Below, piece by piece: positions 1 to 5,155 of a stretch of DNA of 5,537 nt (positions are counted from its first letter, which is position 1; each line of letters opens with the position of its first letter). The stretch covers positions 1 through 5,537 of the forward strand of contig DAMDJY010000192.1 of assembly GCA_032100225.1 (NCBI GenBank), given 5' to 3'. Source of the stretch: Mobilicoccus sp032100225. GTDB lineage: Bacteria; Actinomycetota; Actinomycetes; Actinomycetales; Dermatophilaceae. The notes under the pieces are model-generated. The model worked only from the letters and a program-made list of their open reading frames with translations, did no database searches and was not told the DNA's origin. A program made the position numbers and the translations under genes.

Positions 1-109
1 CGCCGATCACCGTGTCCCGTTCGACCACGTGCACGTCGAGCCCGGCGCGGGCGCCCACCTCGACGAGCGCGTCCAGCGATGCGGGCAACGTCGACCCGGT
101 GTCGGTCAT
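1..109 (-). CDS. N-terminal fragment of an unrecognised protein, cut by the left window edge
   Basis: The first 36 codons of a minus-strand gene are present and the frame is open to the left edge. The predicted start reads MTDTGSTLPASLDALVEVGA and continues with alternating hydrophobic and charged residues (LDVHVVERDTVIG), which looks like a helix followed by a beta strand of a cytosolic alpha/beta protein; there is no signal peptide or membrane segment. I chose the ATG at 109-107 because GGAGAG lies 5 bases upstream on the minus strand and codon third positions are GC-rich from there on. It is the third gene of the telA-led run, 85 bp after the preceding stop, so co-transcription is likely. 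Too little is present to name a family. Coding status is fairly safe; function is unknown. Confidence 0.7.
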   Translation of the reverse strand, partial: MTDTGSTLPASLDALVEVGARAGLDVHVVERDTVIG

Positions 110-194
110 CGTGTCTCTCCAGAGGTCATGTCGGTCATCAGGTGTCGGTCCTCGGCGTCGCAGCGTGCCTGAGTGCTCGTGACGCGGTGGTCGC

Positions 195-812
195 TCACAT
201 CGACGGCGGCGCCAGCGGCTGCGGCGCGTTGGGGTCGGGGGCCGAGCTGGGCACGCCGTCTCCATCGCCGTCGTCCGTCGGCATCGCCGGGATGGGGGTG
301 GCGGCAGAGACTTCGAGCTGGCCACCACTGCTGGCGTGGCCGAACTTGTCGTCGAGGAACCGGGCATGCGCGACCAGGGCAGTCGCGTCGTCACGGCAGA
401 CGGCGTCGAAGACGCGGTCCATCGTGGCGCCCAACAGGTCGAGCTGGTCGACGAGCACCATGAGGGAGGTGTGCTCCCCGTCGACCGGGCGGGTGTCGGC
501 GAATCGTCGTGGCAGACGCAGGTATCCGTTGACCGCCTCGGGCAGGTAGTCGGTCGCGGTTGCCATCACGGAGTACCCCTGATCGCTGCCCAGACCCACA
601 ACCTGCAGACGTGGCAGGGTGTCGCGCATCGTCGCCGTCACCCGGCGCACGCGCGCGGCCACGACCGACGGGGCAGCTCCGCCGTCGACGAGCATCTCCA
701 CCCGGTCGAGCGCGTCCTGCAGGTCGTCGGCCGTGGGAGCCCGCGGGGTCTCTGCAACGGGCTCGGGCTCCGGGCGTCCGCCCAGGCGCGAAAAGAAGTC
801 CCCGATCGACAT
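195..812 (-). CDS. TelA-associated hypothetical protein, possibly XpaC-like (205 aa)
   Basis: A soluble 205-aa protein starting MSIGDFFSRLGG. Residues 1-27 are a short amphipathic start and a Pro/Glu-rich linker. Residues 28-160 form the folded part and are strongly helical: an Ala/Val/Arg-rich helix around 46-66, then DYLPEAVNGYLRLP (88-101) and a helical hairpin VDQLDLLGATMDRVFDAV (121-138) ending in HARFLDDKFG (149-158). The tail (160-205) is low-complexity Asp/Gly/Pro/Ala, including DDGDGDG, and is probably disordered. The start ATG has GAGGAG a few bases upstream. It lies 102 bp after telA on the same strand. Known: TelA genes are often paired with XpaC-type genes, as in Bacillus xpaC-yaaN. 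Inferred: the 'YLP...YL.LP...QL.LL' pattern resembles that family, but I cannot align it here. No catalytic motif is visible. Confident as a gene, tentative as to family. Confidence 0.87.
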   Translation of the reverse strand: MSIGDFFSRLGGRPEPEPVAETPRAPTADDLQDALDRVEMLVDGGAAPSVVAARVRRVTATMRDTLPRLQVVGLGSDQGYSVMATATDYLPEAVNGYLRLPRRFADTRPVDGEHTSLMVLVDQLDLLGATMDRVFDAVCRDDATALVAHARFLDDKFGHASSGGQLEVSAATPIPAMPTDDGDGDGVPSSAPDPNAPQPLAPPSM

Positions 813-872
813 GCCTCTCCTCGTTCGGTCCGTGTGTCTCGGCCGCCTACATCCGACTGCGTCCCGCGATAT

Positions 873-905
873 CCGGCCCGGTTCGGTGCTCTCCGGCCGG
901 GCCGG
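873..905. repeat. Perfect 9-bp GC-rich inverted repeat in the telA 3' spacer
   Basis: CCGGCCCGG at 873-881 is exactly complementary to CCGGGCCGG at 897-905, with a 15-base loop. The second arm also overlaps a shorter palindrome, GGCCGG-G-CCGGCC (895-907). It begins 10 bases beyond the telA stop on the minus strand and precedes the next gene by about 60 bases. No T-run follows on either strand, so it is not a classical intrinsic terminator. It could act as an attenuator, a processing or stability hairpin, or a U-tail-less terminator. Confidence 0.55.
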
Positions 906-914
906 CCAGGGGCA

Positions 915-2141
915 TCAAAGCTTGGCGTCGCCGCCCAGTTCGAAGGCGCCCGACTTGCGCCGCTCCTCGCTCGAACGCGCACGCTCGAGGTAGGACTGCG
1001 ACTTGGTGACCTCGGACTCGAGAACGCCGATGGTCTGGGCCATGTTGTCGAGCGCGCGCACCTTGAACTCGTCGATCGAATCCATCGTGGCGTAGATGTT
1101 CTGGAACGCCGCCTGCAGCTGGGGCAGCCCGATGGTGGCGCTGGCCGCCTGCTCCTGGATGGCGATCGAGGTGTCGCGCAGCATGACCGAGGTGCGCTCG
1201 ATGAGGTTGCTCGTCGTCACGTTGAGCGCGGTGATCTGCTCGAGCACCAGCTGCTGGTTGTTGAGCGCCTGCGCCACGATGACGGCCGTGCGCAGCGCCG
1301 AGATCGTCGTGGTGGTCGCGCGGTCGACACCCTTGATGAGCTCGATGTTGTTCTTGATGACGATGTCGATGGCCAGGTAGTTCTGGATCGACACGGCCAG
1401 CTGGGTCAGCAGGTCCTGGTGCTTCTGACGCACGTAGAACAGGACGTCTTCACGCATGGCCTTGGCGCGCTCGGGGTCCGTGGCGTCCAGCTCGGCGATC
1501 TGCGCGGTCAGCTTCGCGTCGAGACGCTCCGCGATGTAGACGTACTGGTTGAGGCGCGCCATCGCGCTCCACAACTGCTGCTTTTCGAGGTTGAGCGCCG
1601 CGTTGTCGCGCTGCAGCTCGTCCTGGCCGCTCTTGAGCGCGTGGAGGATCCCGTCGAGGTGCTTCTCGGCCGACTCGTACTTACGGAAGTAGTCGGTGAG
1701 CTTGTCGCCCATGGGGATGAACCCGAGCATCTTCTTGACGCCCTTGGCCTGGCTGGGGTCGAGGTCCTCGACGGTGCGGCGCAGGTCGAGCAGGGTCTGA
1801 CCGACCTTGGACTCCTTGCTCACCCCACCGCTCTGCATGGCCTTGACCGGCGACTTGAGGAGGCGGTTGCTCGTCTCGGCCGCTGCCCGGATGTCGGCGT
1901 CGCCCATGGTGCGCACGTCGGCGGCCTGGCGTTCGAAGTCGGGGCTCTTGGGGGCCGCGCTGGTGAGACCGCTGAGGTAGGACTCGACCTTGGCGTCCAA
2001 CGCCGGCATGGCCTGTGCCGAGACCTGCGGGGCCATCTTGGGCGCGCTGGTGGTCGGAACGGGCTGGGTGGGAGCCGGTGCCTCCAGCGTCAGCGGCGGC
2101 GCCGAGGCCATCCCTGCCGGGGGCTGCAGCGGGTCGGTCAT
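915..2141 (-). CDS. telA: Toxic anion resistance protein, TelA family (408 aa)
   Basis: A full-length TelA-family protein (tellurite / toxic anion resistance, Pfam PF05816). Residues 1-45 are a Pro/Ala/Thr-rich, probably disordered leader. The family core runs from about 48 to 395 and is almost wholly helical. It contains the hallmark segment LGFIPMGDKLTDYFRKY (139-155), followed by a long coiled-coil-like helix (155-195), NQYVYIAERLDAKL (198-211), VRQKHQDLLTQLAVSIQNYLA (237-257) and ATTTTISALRTAVIVAQAL (275-293). The protein has no membrane segment and no signal peptide, so it is cytosolic or peripheral. Family members have been linked to tellurite and cell-envelope-stress tolerance; the biochemical role is unsettled. 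The frame is open 32 codons further upstream, but I chose ATG 2141-2139 because GAGGAG sits 6 bases before it and the upstream extension is unlike the family. It heads a minus-strand run with the 812-195 and 109-1 genes and may be driven by an ECF-type promoter (2198-2225). Confidence 0.96.
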   Translation of the reverse strand: MTDPLQPPAGMASAPPLTLEAPAPTQPVPTTSAPKMAPQVSAQAMPALDAKVESYLSGLTSAAPKSPDFERQAADVRTMGDADIRAAAETSNRLLKSPVKAMQSGGVSKESKVGQTLLDLRRTVEDLDPSQAKGVKKMLGFIPMGDKLTDYFRKYESAEKHLDGILHALKSGQDELQRDNAALNLEKQQLWSAMARLNQYVYIAERLDAKLTAQIAELDATDPERAKAMREDVLFYVRQKHQDLLTQLAVSIQNYLAIDIVIKNNIELIKGVDRATTTTISALRTAVIVAQALNNQQLVLEQITALNVTTSNLIERTSVMLRDTSIAIQEQAASATIGLPQLQAAFQNIYATMDSIDEFKVRALDNMAQTIGVLESEVTKSQSYLERARSSEERRKSGAFELGGDAKL

Positions 2142-2147
2142 GGGGGT

Positions 2148-2153
2148 CTCCTC
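2148..2153 (-). promoter_or_regulatory. Ribosome binding site that fixes the telA start
   Basis: GAGGAG on the minus strand lies 6 bases before ATG 2141-2139. It settles the start against an ATG 96 bases further upstream, which has no comparable site and lies upstream of the candidate promoter. Confidence 0.75.
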
Positions 2154-2197
2154 GGTCGTGCGAGCTGTTCCAGAGAGTGGGTGCGCACCGATGATGC

Positions 2198-2225
2198 AAC
2201 GGCGTCGTGCCCCTCCAACGTTCCC
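2198..2225 (-). promoter_or_regulatory. Candidate ECF-sigma promoter of telA (GGGAAC-N18-CGTT)
   Basis: On the minus strand GGGAAC (2225-2220) is followed after exactly 18 bases by CGTT (2201-2198). This is the layout of many actinobacterial ECF promoters, such as SigE and SigH of mycobacteria. Transcription would begin near 2190, leaving a leader of about 50 bases with the telA ribosome site at its end. The match is exact for both short boxes, but such short motifs can arise by chance. Inferred meaning: envelope or oxidative stress induction of the telA operon. Confidence 0.42.
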
Positions 2226-2243
2226 ACACTCCGCCATCGCGGG

Positions 2244-2331
2244 CCTGGGGACCGCGGAGGCTGTGGGCCGAGTCCACCGAGACCCGCTGAGCCTGTGGAC
2301 GGCGGTGCCTGTGGATCACGGACCCTGTGGA
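2244..2331. repeat. Array of CCTGTGGA-type octamers at a 16-bp period
   Basis: CCTGTGGA occurs perfectly at 2292-2299, 2308-2315 and 2324-2331, each start exactly 16 bases after the last. Continuing the same phase leftwards gives CCTGGGGA at 2244 (7 of 8) and GCTGTGGG at 2260 (6 of 8); the 2276 position is empty. All copies face the same way. The array lies in the divergent spacer, upstream of the plus-strand -10 box and behind the telA promoter candidate. Read on the minus strand the perfect copies give TCCACA cores (CCGTCCACA, TGATCCACA, CCATCCACA), resembling the actinobacterial DnaA box TTGTCCACA. It may be an operator for an unknown regulator or a DnaA-binding cluster. Confidence 0.6.
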
Positions 2332-2361
2332 TGGGCGCAGCGAAGCGGGCGCGGGTGTCCC

Positions 2362-2367
2362 TACGGT
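2362..2367 (+). promoter_or_regulatory. Candidate -10 box (TACGGT) for a leaderless transcript
   Basis: TACGGT fits the TAnnnT housekeeping -10 pattern and ends 6 bases before ATG 2374. A start site 7 bases downstream would coincide with the ATG itself. No Shine-Dalgarno sequence precedes this ATG, unlike most other genes in the window, which supports leaderless initiation. No convincing -35 box is seen; the phased octamers lie at about -43 to -82 relative to that start and could bind an activator. Confidence 0.35.
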
Positions 2368-2373
2368 TTCGGC

Positions 2374-2637
2374 ATGTCTTCGTCAACACGGTGGCCCGTC
2401 GACATCGAGGGACTCGCCACACGCCTGGATCGGGTCCAGCACGAGCTCGAATCCCTGGGTCGATCCTCACGTCACATGTACGCCTCCGTGGTGTGGACGG
2501 ACGTGGCGCGCGACGCCCTCGATCACGAGGTTGGGGGCCTCGACCGGGACCTCACCGACCTCACCGCGGACGTCGCCCGCCGCGCGCAGGAGTTACGCGG
2601 GTATGCGGCCCGCCGAACGACCGGGAGCCTGTGGTGA
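2374..2637 (+). CDS. Small helical WXG100-like protein (87 aa)
   Basis: An 87-aa protein starting MSSSTRWPVDIEGLATRLDR. It has two predicted helices: residues 10-36 (LATRLDRVQHELESLGRSS) and 43-80, rich in Leu, Val, Ala, Asp and Arg with heptad-like spacing. They are joined by a turn at SVVWTDVA, with W41-T-D43 where WXG100/ESX proteins carry Trp-x-Gly. Length and architecture match that family (usually about 95-100 aa), but the Gly is replaced by Asp and no Tyr-x-x-x-Asp/Glu tail is present. It overlaps the start of the next gene by 4 bases (GTGA), so the two are translationally coupled and probably work as a pair. Inferred role: chaperone or co-secreted partner of the downstream hydrolase for a type VII (ESX) system. 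No Shine-Dalgarno site precedes the ATG; in-frame GTG codons further upstream exist but look worse. The family call is by pattern only. Confidence 0.75.
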   Translation: MSSSTRWPVDIEGLATRLDRVQHELESLGRSSRHMYASVVWTDVARDALDHEVGGLDRDLTDLTADVARRAQELRGYAARRTTGSLW

Positions 2638-4064
2638 GCGGTCCGCGGCAGGACGCCTCGCCGTTCGGCACGGGTGACCTGTGGGAGGTGCTGCGGACGC
2701 CGATCGAGGTGCCCCAGGTGACGCTGCCGGTGCCCGCGCCCGAGGTGTCCGGCGGGTCGGCGGATCCACGTAGCGCCCACATCGTCGACGTCACGGCTGT
2801 CGTCGCCTGCTCGGCGCGGTACCGAGACACCGCGGCAGCGATCCGTACGCAGGAAAGAGCCTTGCTCGCCACGGCCGAAGAGATCGCCGTGGCCATCCGC
2901 CTGTCGACCCCGGTCGATGCCGGCGTCGAGATGGTTGCGCTTGCCGCCCGGCTCGCGGTGACCGCTCACCTGCTCGGCCGGCACGTCCACGCTCGTGAGG
3001 CGCTCGCCGACCGTGCGGATGCCGCAGTCATGTTGTACGAGGACATGGACGCCCGAGGCGCCACGGCGTTCCGCCACCTGGTCGTCGATCCCACCGGGCT
3101 GTTGGGTCCTTCGCCCATCGGCGTGCAGCGCACCGGCTGGTGCACCCAGACCCCGCCTCCTCCCGACGAGCCCGTCGCACCGACGCTTCCTGGCTCCGCG
3201 CCTCTGGCCGGGCCGGTGGATCTGCCGATGTGCCCCGGGTCGTCGCCCTGGACCGTCGATCTCGCAGACATCTACGACCCTCAGGACCTCGTGCTCGAAG
3301 CCCCGTCCACCGCGCCCGTCACCGGAGCCCCCGGTGTCGCAGGGGTTGTCAAGGCCATCGAGGCCAACTCCCACGCGGTGACACCCGAGGGCAAAAAGCA
3401 GGACGCGATCGACGTCATCAACCACCGCTACCGCGGCGACGACGGGGCCTGGCATACGAGCTACATCGTGGCCGTGGCCGGCACCTCGAGGTGGGACGTG
3501 TTCGACGTTCTCGTCGATCCCCACCGCAACCGCACGATGCGCCCCAATCTCGAAGGCGTCGATGCCCGGCCCTCCGCCGAGGCGAGATTGATCCCCCAAG
3601 CGCTCGCTGCGGCGGGCGTGCCACCCGGCGCCGAGGTTCTGCTCGCCGGGCACAGCCAGGGCGGGATGACGGCCATGTCGGCGGCAGCGCTGCCCGCGAT
3701 GCGCGCCTACAACGTGCAGGTTCTCACCGCCGGGTCGCCGATCTCCCGCGGGCGCATCGTGCCCTCGGTGCGCTACCTGCACATCGCCAACCGGGGAGAT
3801 GTCGTCCCGGCCGCGGACTGGGCACGCAACCGGCCACTGCCCAACCAGGTCACCGTCAAGGCGGGCCCGGTGAGATTTCCGATCGACGCGCACTCCGGCA
3901 AGGTCTACGCCATGCATGCCAAGGACATCGACGAGGCGCACGCCGAAGGGAAGCTCGATCCCCGCCTGGAGGGGAGTATCCGCGACCTGGTCGAGGCCGG
4001 GCACCTGCGTGCAGGCACCGACGACGCCTACACCGTGACGAGGTTCCCGCTGCGCCCTCGGTGA
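2634..4064 (+). CDS. Alpha/beta-hydrolase (lipase/esterase-like) with N-terminal helical domain, candidate type VII-secreted (476 aa)
   Basis: Residues 1-48 are a Pro-rich lead. Residues 49-140 form a helical region (VDVTAVVACSARYRDTAAA, then Ala/Arg/Leu-rich helices) ending in Y135-E-D-M-D139, a fit to the type VII YxxxD/E signal. Residues 141-235 are a Pro-rich linker with C170 and C200. The hydrolase domain follows: strand YIVAVAGTSRWD, where G283-T284 is the likely oxyanion region; the nucleophile elbow LLAGHSQGGMTAM with G339-H-S341-Q-G343; HIANRGDVVP with D389 as likely acid; and H420 or H428 as likely catalytic His. The triad layout resembles class-3 or PE-PPE-type lipases and esterases. 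No signal peptide or membrane helix is seen. I chose GTG 2634: GGGAG lies 6 bases before it and it overlaps the preceding stop, while GTG 2631 would be too close to the ribosome site. The hydrolase fold is confident; substrate and secretion are inference. Confidence 0.9.
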   Translation: MSGPRQDASPFGTGDLWEVLRTPIEVPQVTLPVPAPEVSGGSADPRSAHIVDVTAVVACSARYRDTAAAIRTQERALLATAEEIAVAIRLSTPVDAGVEMVALAARLAVTAHLLGRHVHAREALADRADAAVMLYEDMDARGATAFRHLVVDPTGLLGPSPIGVQRTGWCTQTPPPPDEPVAPTLPGSAPLAGPVDLPMCPGSSPWTVDLADIYDPQDLVLEAPSTAPVTGAPGVAGVVKAIEANSHAVTPEGKKQDAIDVINHRYRGDDGAWHTSYIVAVAGTSRWDVFDVLVDPHRNRTMRPNLEGVDARPSAEARLIPQALAAAGVPPGAEVLLAGHSQGGMTAMSAAALPAMRAYNVQVLTAGSPISRGRIVPSVRYLHIANRGDVVPAADWARNRPLPNQVTVKAGPVRFPIDAHSGKVYAMHAKDIDEAHAEGKLDPRLEGSIRDLVEAGHLRAGTDDAYTVTRFPLRPR

Positions 4065-4134
4065 GGCCCGCGTGGCGACATGCGGCCACCTCACTGGCGC
4101 CGCACAGGAATCCGTGATGGGTTGCGAACTGCGC

Positions 4135-4157
4135 CGTCGGAGGCCCACTTTCCGACG
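4135..4157. repeat. Perfect 7-bp inverted repeat downstream of the hydrolase gene
   Basis: CGTCGGA (4135-4141) is exactly complementary to TCCGACG (4151-4157), with a 9-base loop. It lies 70 bases after the hydrolase stop and 145 bases before the next start. No T-run follows. It may be a transcript-end hairpin or an operator half-site pair. Confidence 0.35.
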
Positions 4158-4228
4158 CCAGACGAGATCTTTGCCAAATCCGTTGCGTGCCAAGGCATCC
4201 AATCGGCAGAACGAGGGAATTCTGTGCT

Positions 4229-4247
4229 CAGGGCGAGACTCGCCCTG
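4229..4247. repeat. Perfect 8-bp hairpin with 3-base loop before the 135-aa gene
   Basis: CAGGGCGA (4229-4236) pairs exactly with TCGCCCTG (4240-4247) around the loop GAC. It lies 55 bases before ATG 4303. It has no T-tail, so a classical terminator is unlikely; an operator, or a structured leader element of the downstream transcript, fits as well as a U-tail-less terminator of the hydrolase operon. The flanking stretch 4161-4225 is visibly AT-richer than the genes around it, as expected for a promoter region, but I could not assign -35 and -10 boxes. Confidence 0.45.
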
Positions 4248-4287
4248 CCGATAGGTGGCGCACACGGCCGAGAAAGCGGCCCCGAGT

Positions 4288-4296
4288 GAGGAAGGG
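4288..4296 (+). promoter_or_regulatory. Ribosome binding site that fixes the start at 4303
   Basis: GAGGAAGGG lies 6 bases upstream of ATG 4303. An in-frame GTG at 4255 would add 16 residues (starting MAHTAEKA) but has no such site and falls right next to the 4229-4247 hairpin, so the ATG is preferred. Confidence 0.7.
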
Positions 4297-4302
4297 ACGT
4301 CC

Positions 4303-4710
4303 ATGACACCGTTCGACGGGTTCGACCTGGCACCCCTGCTTCAGGCTGCCGCCGACGACCTGCAGACCCCCGTCACCGGGGAGGCCCGCTGGGCCTGCGC
4401 AGGCGAGATCGAACTGGCCGGACTCACCCGCAGCGACCGTGACCTCATCCACGTCGCCACCGGCGAGCGCATCGCCAAGGAGATCACCGGCGAGATCCCT
4501 GTGAGCTTCTTCGCCCTCCAGATCGCTGTGGACCGCCTCGTCGGCCCCCTGCGCGGCGGCGACTACGTGTCGATCGCCTACGTCGAGGACGTCTACACCC
4601 ACTACGAGGACAGCGCCTTCGGCACGCCCGTCAACGGCGAACAGCTCGACCTCGCCCTGGCCTACCTCGCCGGTCGCGAACTGGCTCGCCTGGGCCCCGA
4701 CCTGTCCTGA
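4303..4710 (+). CDS. Acidic hypothetical protein (135 aa)
   Basis: Not recognised. The protein starts MTPFDGFDLAPLLQAAADDL and has about 22 Asp/Glu against 9 Lys/Arg, so it is strongly acidic. It has no signal peptide or membrane segment. Residues 1-20 look like a helix; 27-60 hold ARWACAGEIELAGLTRSD and IHVATGERIAKEI; 65-80 (VSFFALQIAVDRLVG) is a hydrophobic helix; 85-104 (GGDYVSIAYVEDVYTHYEDS) is strand-like and aromatic; and the end (LDLALAYLAGRELARLG) is an amphipathic helix. The overall look is a compact alpha/beta protein. It stands 238 bp after the hydrolase gene on the same strand with its own good ribosome site, so it may be a separate transcript. One possibility is an immunity-type partner of the hydrolase, since many immunity proteins are small and acidic; this rests only on position and charge. 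Codon use clearly supports coding. Confidence 0.85.
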   Translation: MTPFDGFDLAPLLQAAADDLQTPVTGEARWACAGEIELAGLTRSDRDLIHVATGERIAKEITGEIPVSFFALQIAVDRLVGPLRGGDYVSIAYVEDVYTHYEDSAFGTPVNGEQLDLALAYLAGRELARLGPDLS

Positions 4711-4894
4711 GCTGTCCCTTCCGCCGGCGAAGCGGACGAGATTCGCTCGAACATGGTTGTCCCTGCCCTGAACGTGGCACCTCCCCGCGGGGTCACGTCC
4801 GTGGTCCCAACGTGCCCGGGAGGCGTGCGGCGATCACTGCGCAGCGCAACCCATGCCGGCGCCTCCATGCACGCCGTTGAAGGTCGCTACAGCG

Positions 4895-5155
4895 TCAGCG
4901 CGTCTCGCCGTCGGTCTCGGCTGCGGCAGCACCGGGCTCGCGGGTCGTGCGGCCGGTCTCACGCTCGCCCAGCAGACGGTCGACGGGCGAGATCTGCGGT
5001 CCGCGCGGCAGGCCGTGCAGCAAGGTCGCTTCGGCGGCGGCGCGTCGGGCCTCGAAGTCCTGGATGAGCGCAGCGCGCTCGACCTCGGCCTTGGGGGCGC
5101 GCTCGGCCCACAGGTTGGTCTCGTCGACGCCTGTGCTGTGCGGAGCAGCGGGTGA
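4895..5155 (-). CDS. C-terminal fragment of an unrecognised protein, 5' part lost in the assembly gap
   Basis: About 86 codons of minus-strand coding sequence end at TGA 4897-4895 and run into the N block at 5156. GC-rich third positions are consistent in this frame only. The visible part holds STGVDETNLWAERAP, then a charged helix (KAEVERAALIQDFEARRAAA), a segment LLHGLPRGPQISPVDRLLGE, and a Glu/Thr/Ala-rich tail ending DGETR. No family is recognised and no membrane segment is present. It converges on the 135-aa gene, with 184 bp between the two stops. It may be the end of the same gene as the 5255-5513 fragment, but gap lengths in draft assemblies are often estimates, so frame continuity across it cannot be judged. 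Confidence 0.68.
   Translation of the reverse strand, partial: SPAAPHSTGVDETNLWAERAPKAEVERAALIQDFEARRAAAEATLLHGLPRGPQISPVDRLLGERETGRTTREPGAAAAETDGETR

Noticed and set aside
179..300. DDGDGDG near the C-terminus of the 205-aa protein as a calcium-binding loop
   Set aside because: It sits in a low-complexity Pro/Ala/Ser tail with no EF-hand or dockerin context.
336..2633. Very long open plus-strand frame running antisense through telA and continuous with the hydrolase frame
   Set aside because: The telA strand shows an unmistakable protein family with a good ribosome site and GC-rich third positions. The opposite frame is Arg/Leu/Val/Gly-rich shadow typical of high-GC DNA. The hydrolase proper starts at 2634.
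3140..4117. Second plus-strand frame across the hydrolase region
   Set aside because: It is extremely Arg/Pro-rich, contains no domain and overlaps the well-supported hydrolase frame completely.
2523..4304. Long open minus-strand frame opposite the hydrolase pair
   Set aside because: Its composition is the His/Arg/Gly-rich pattern of an antisense shadow. It has no ribosome site or recognisable motif, while the plus strand has GHSQG and coupled starts.
4662..4868. Short minus-strand frame between the convergent genes
   Set aside because: No ribosome site and a Ser/Arg/Thr-rich composition; it overlaps the end of the 135-aa gene.
4711..4894. Terminator between the convergent genes
   Set aside because: Only weak stems (TCCGC...GCGGA at 4720-4736; TGCGC-A-GCGCA at 4838-4848; the palindrome CCCCGCGGGG at 4783-4792), none with a T-run. 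Not strong enough to annotate.
4853..5155. Plus-strand open frame into the gap
   Set aside because: It is antisense to the 4895-5155 fragment, whose third positions are much more consistently G/C; no ribosome site is seen.
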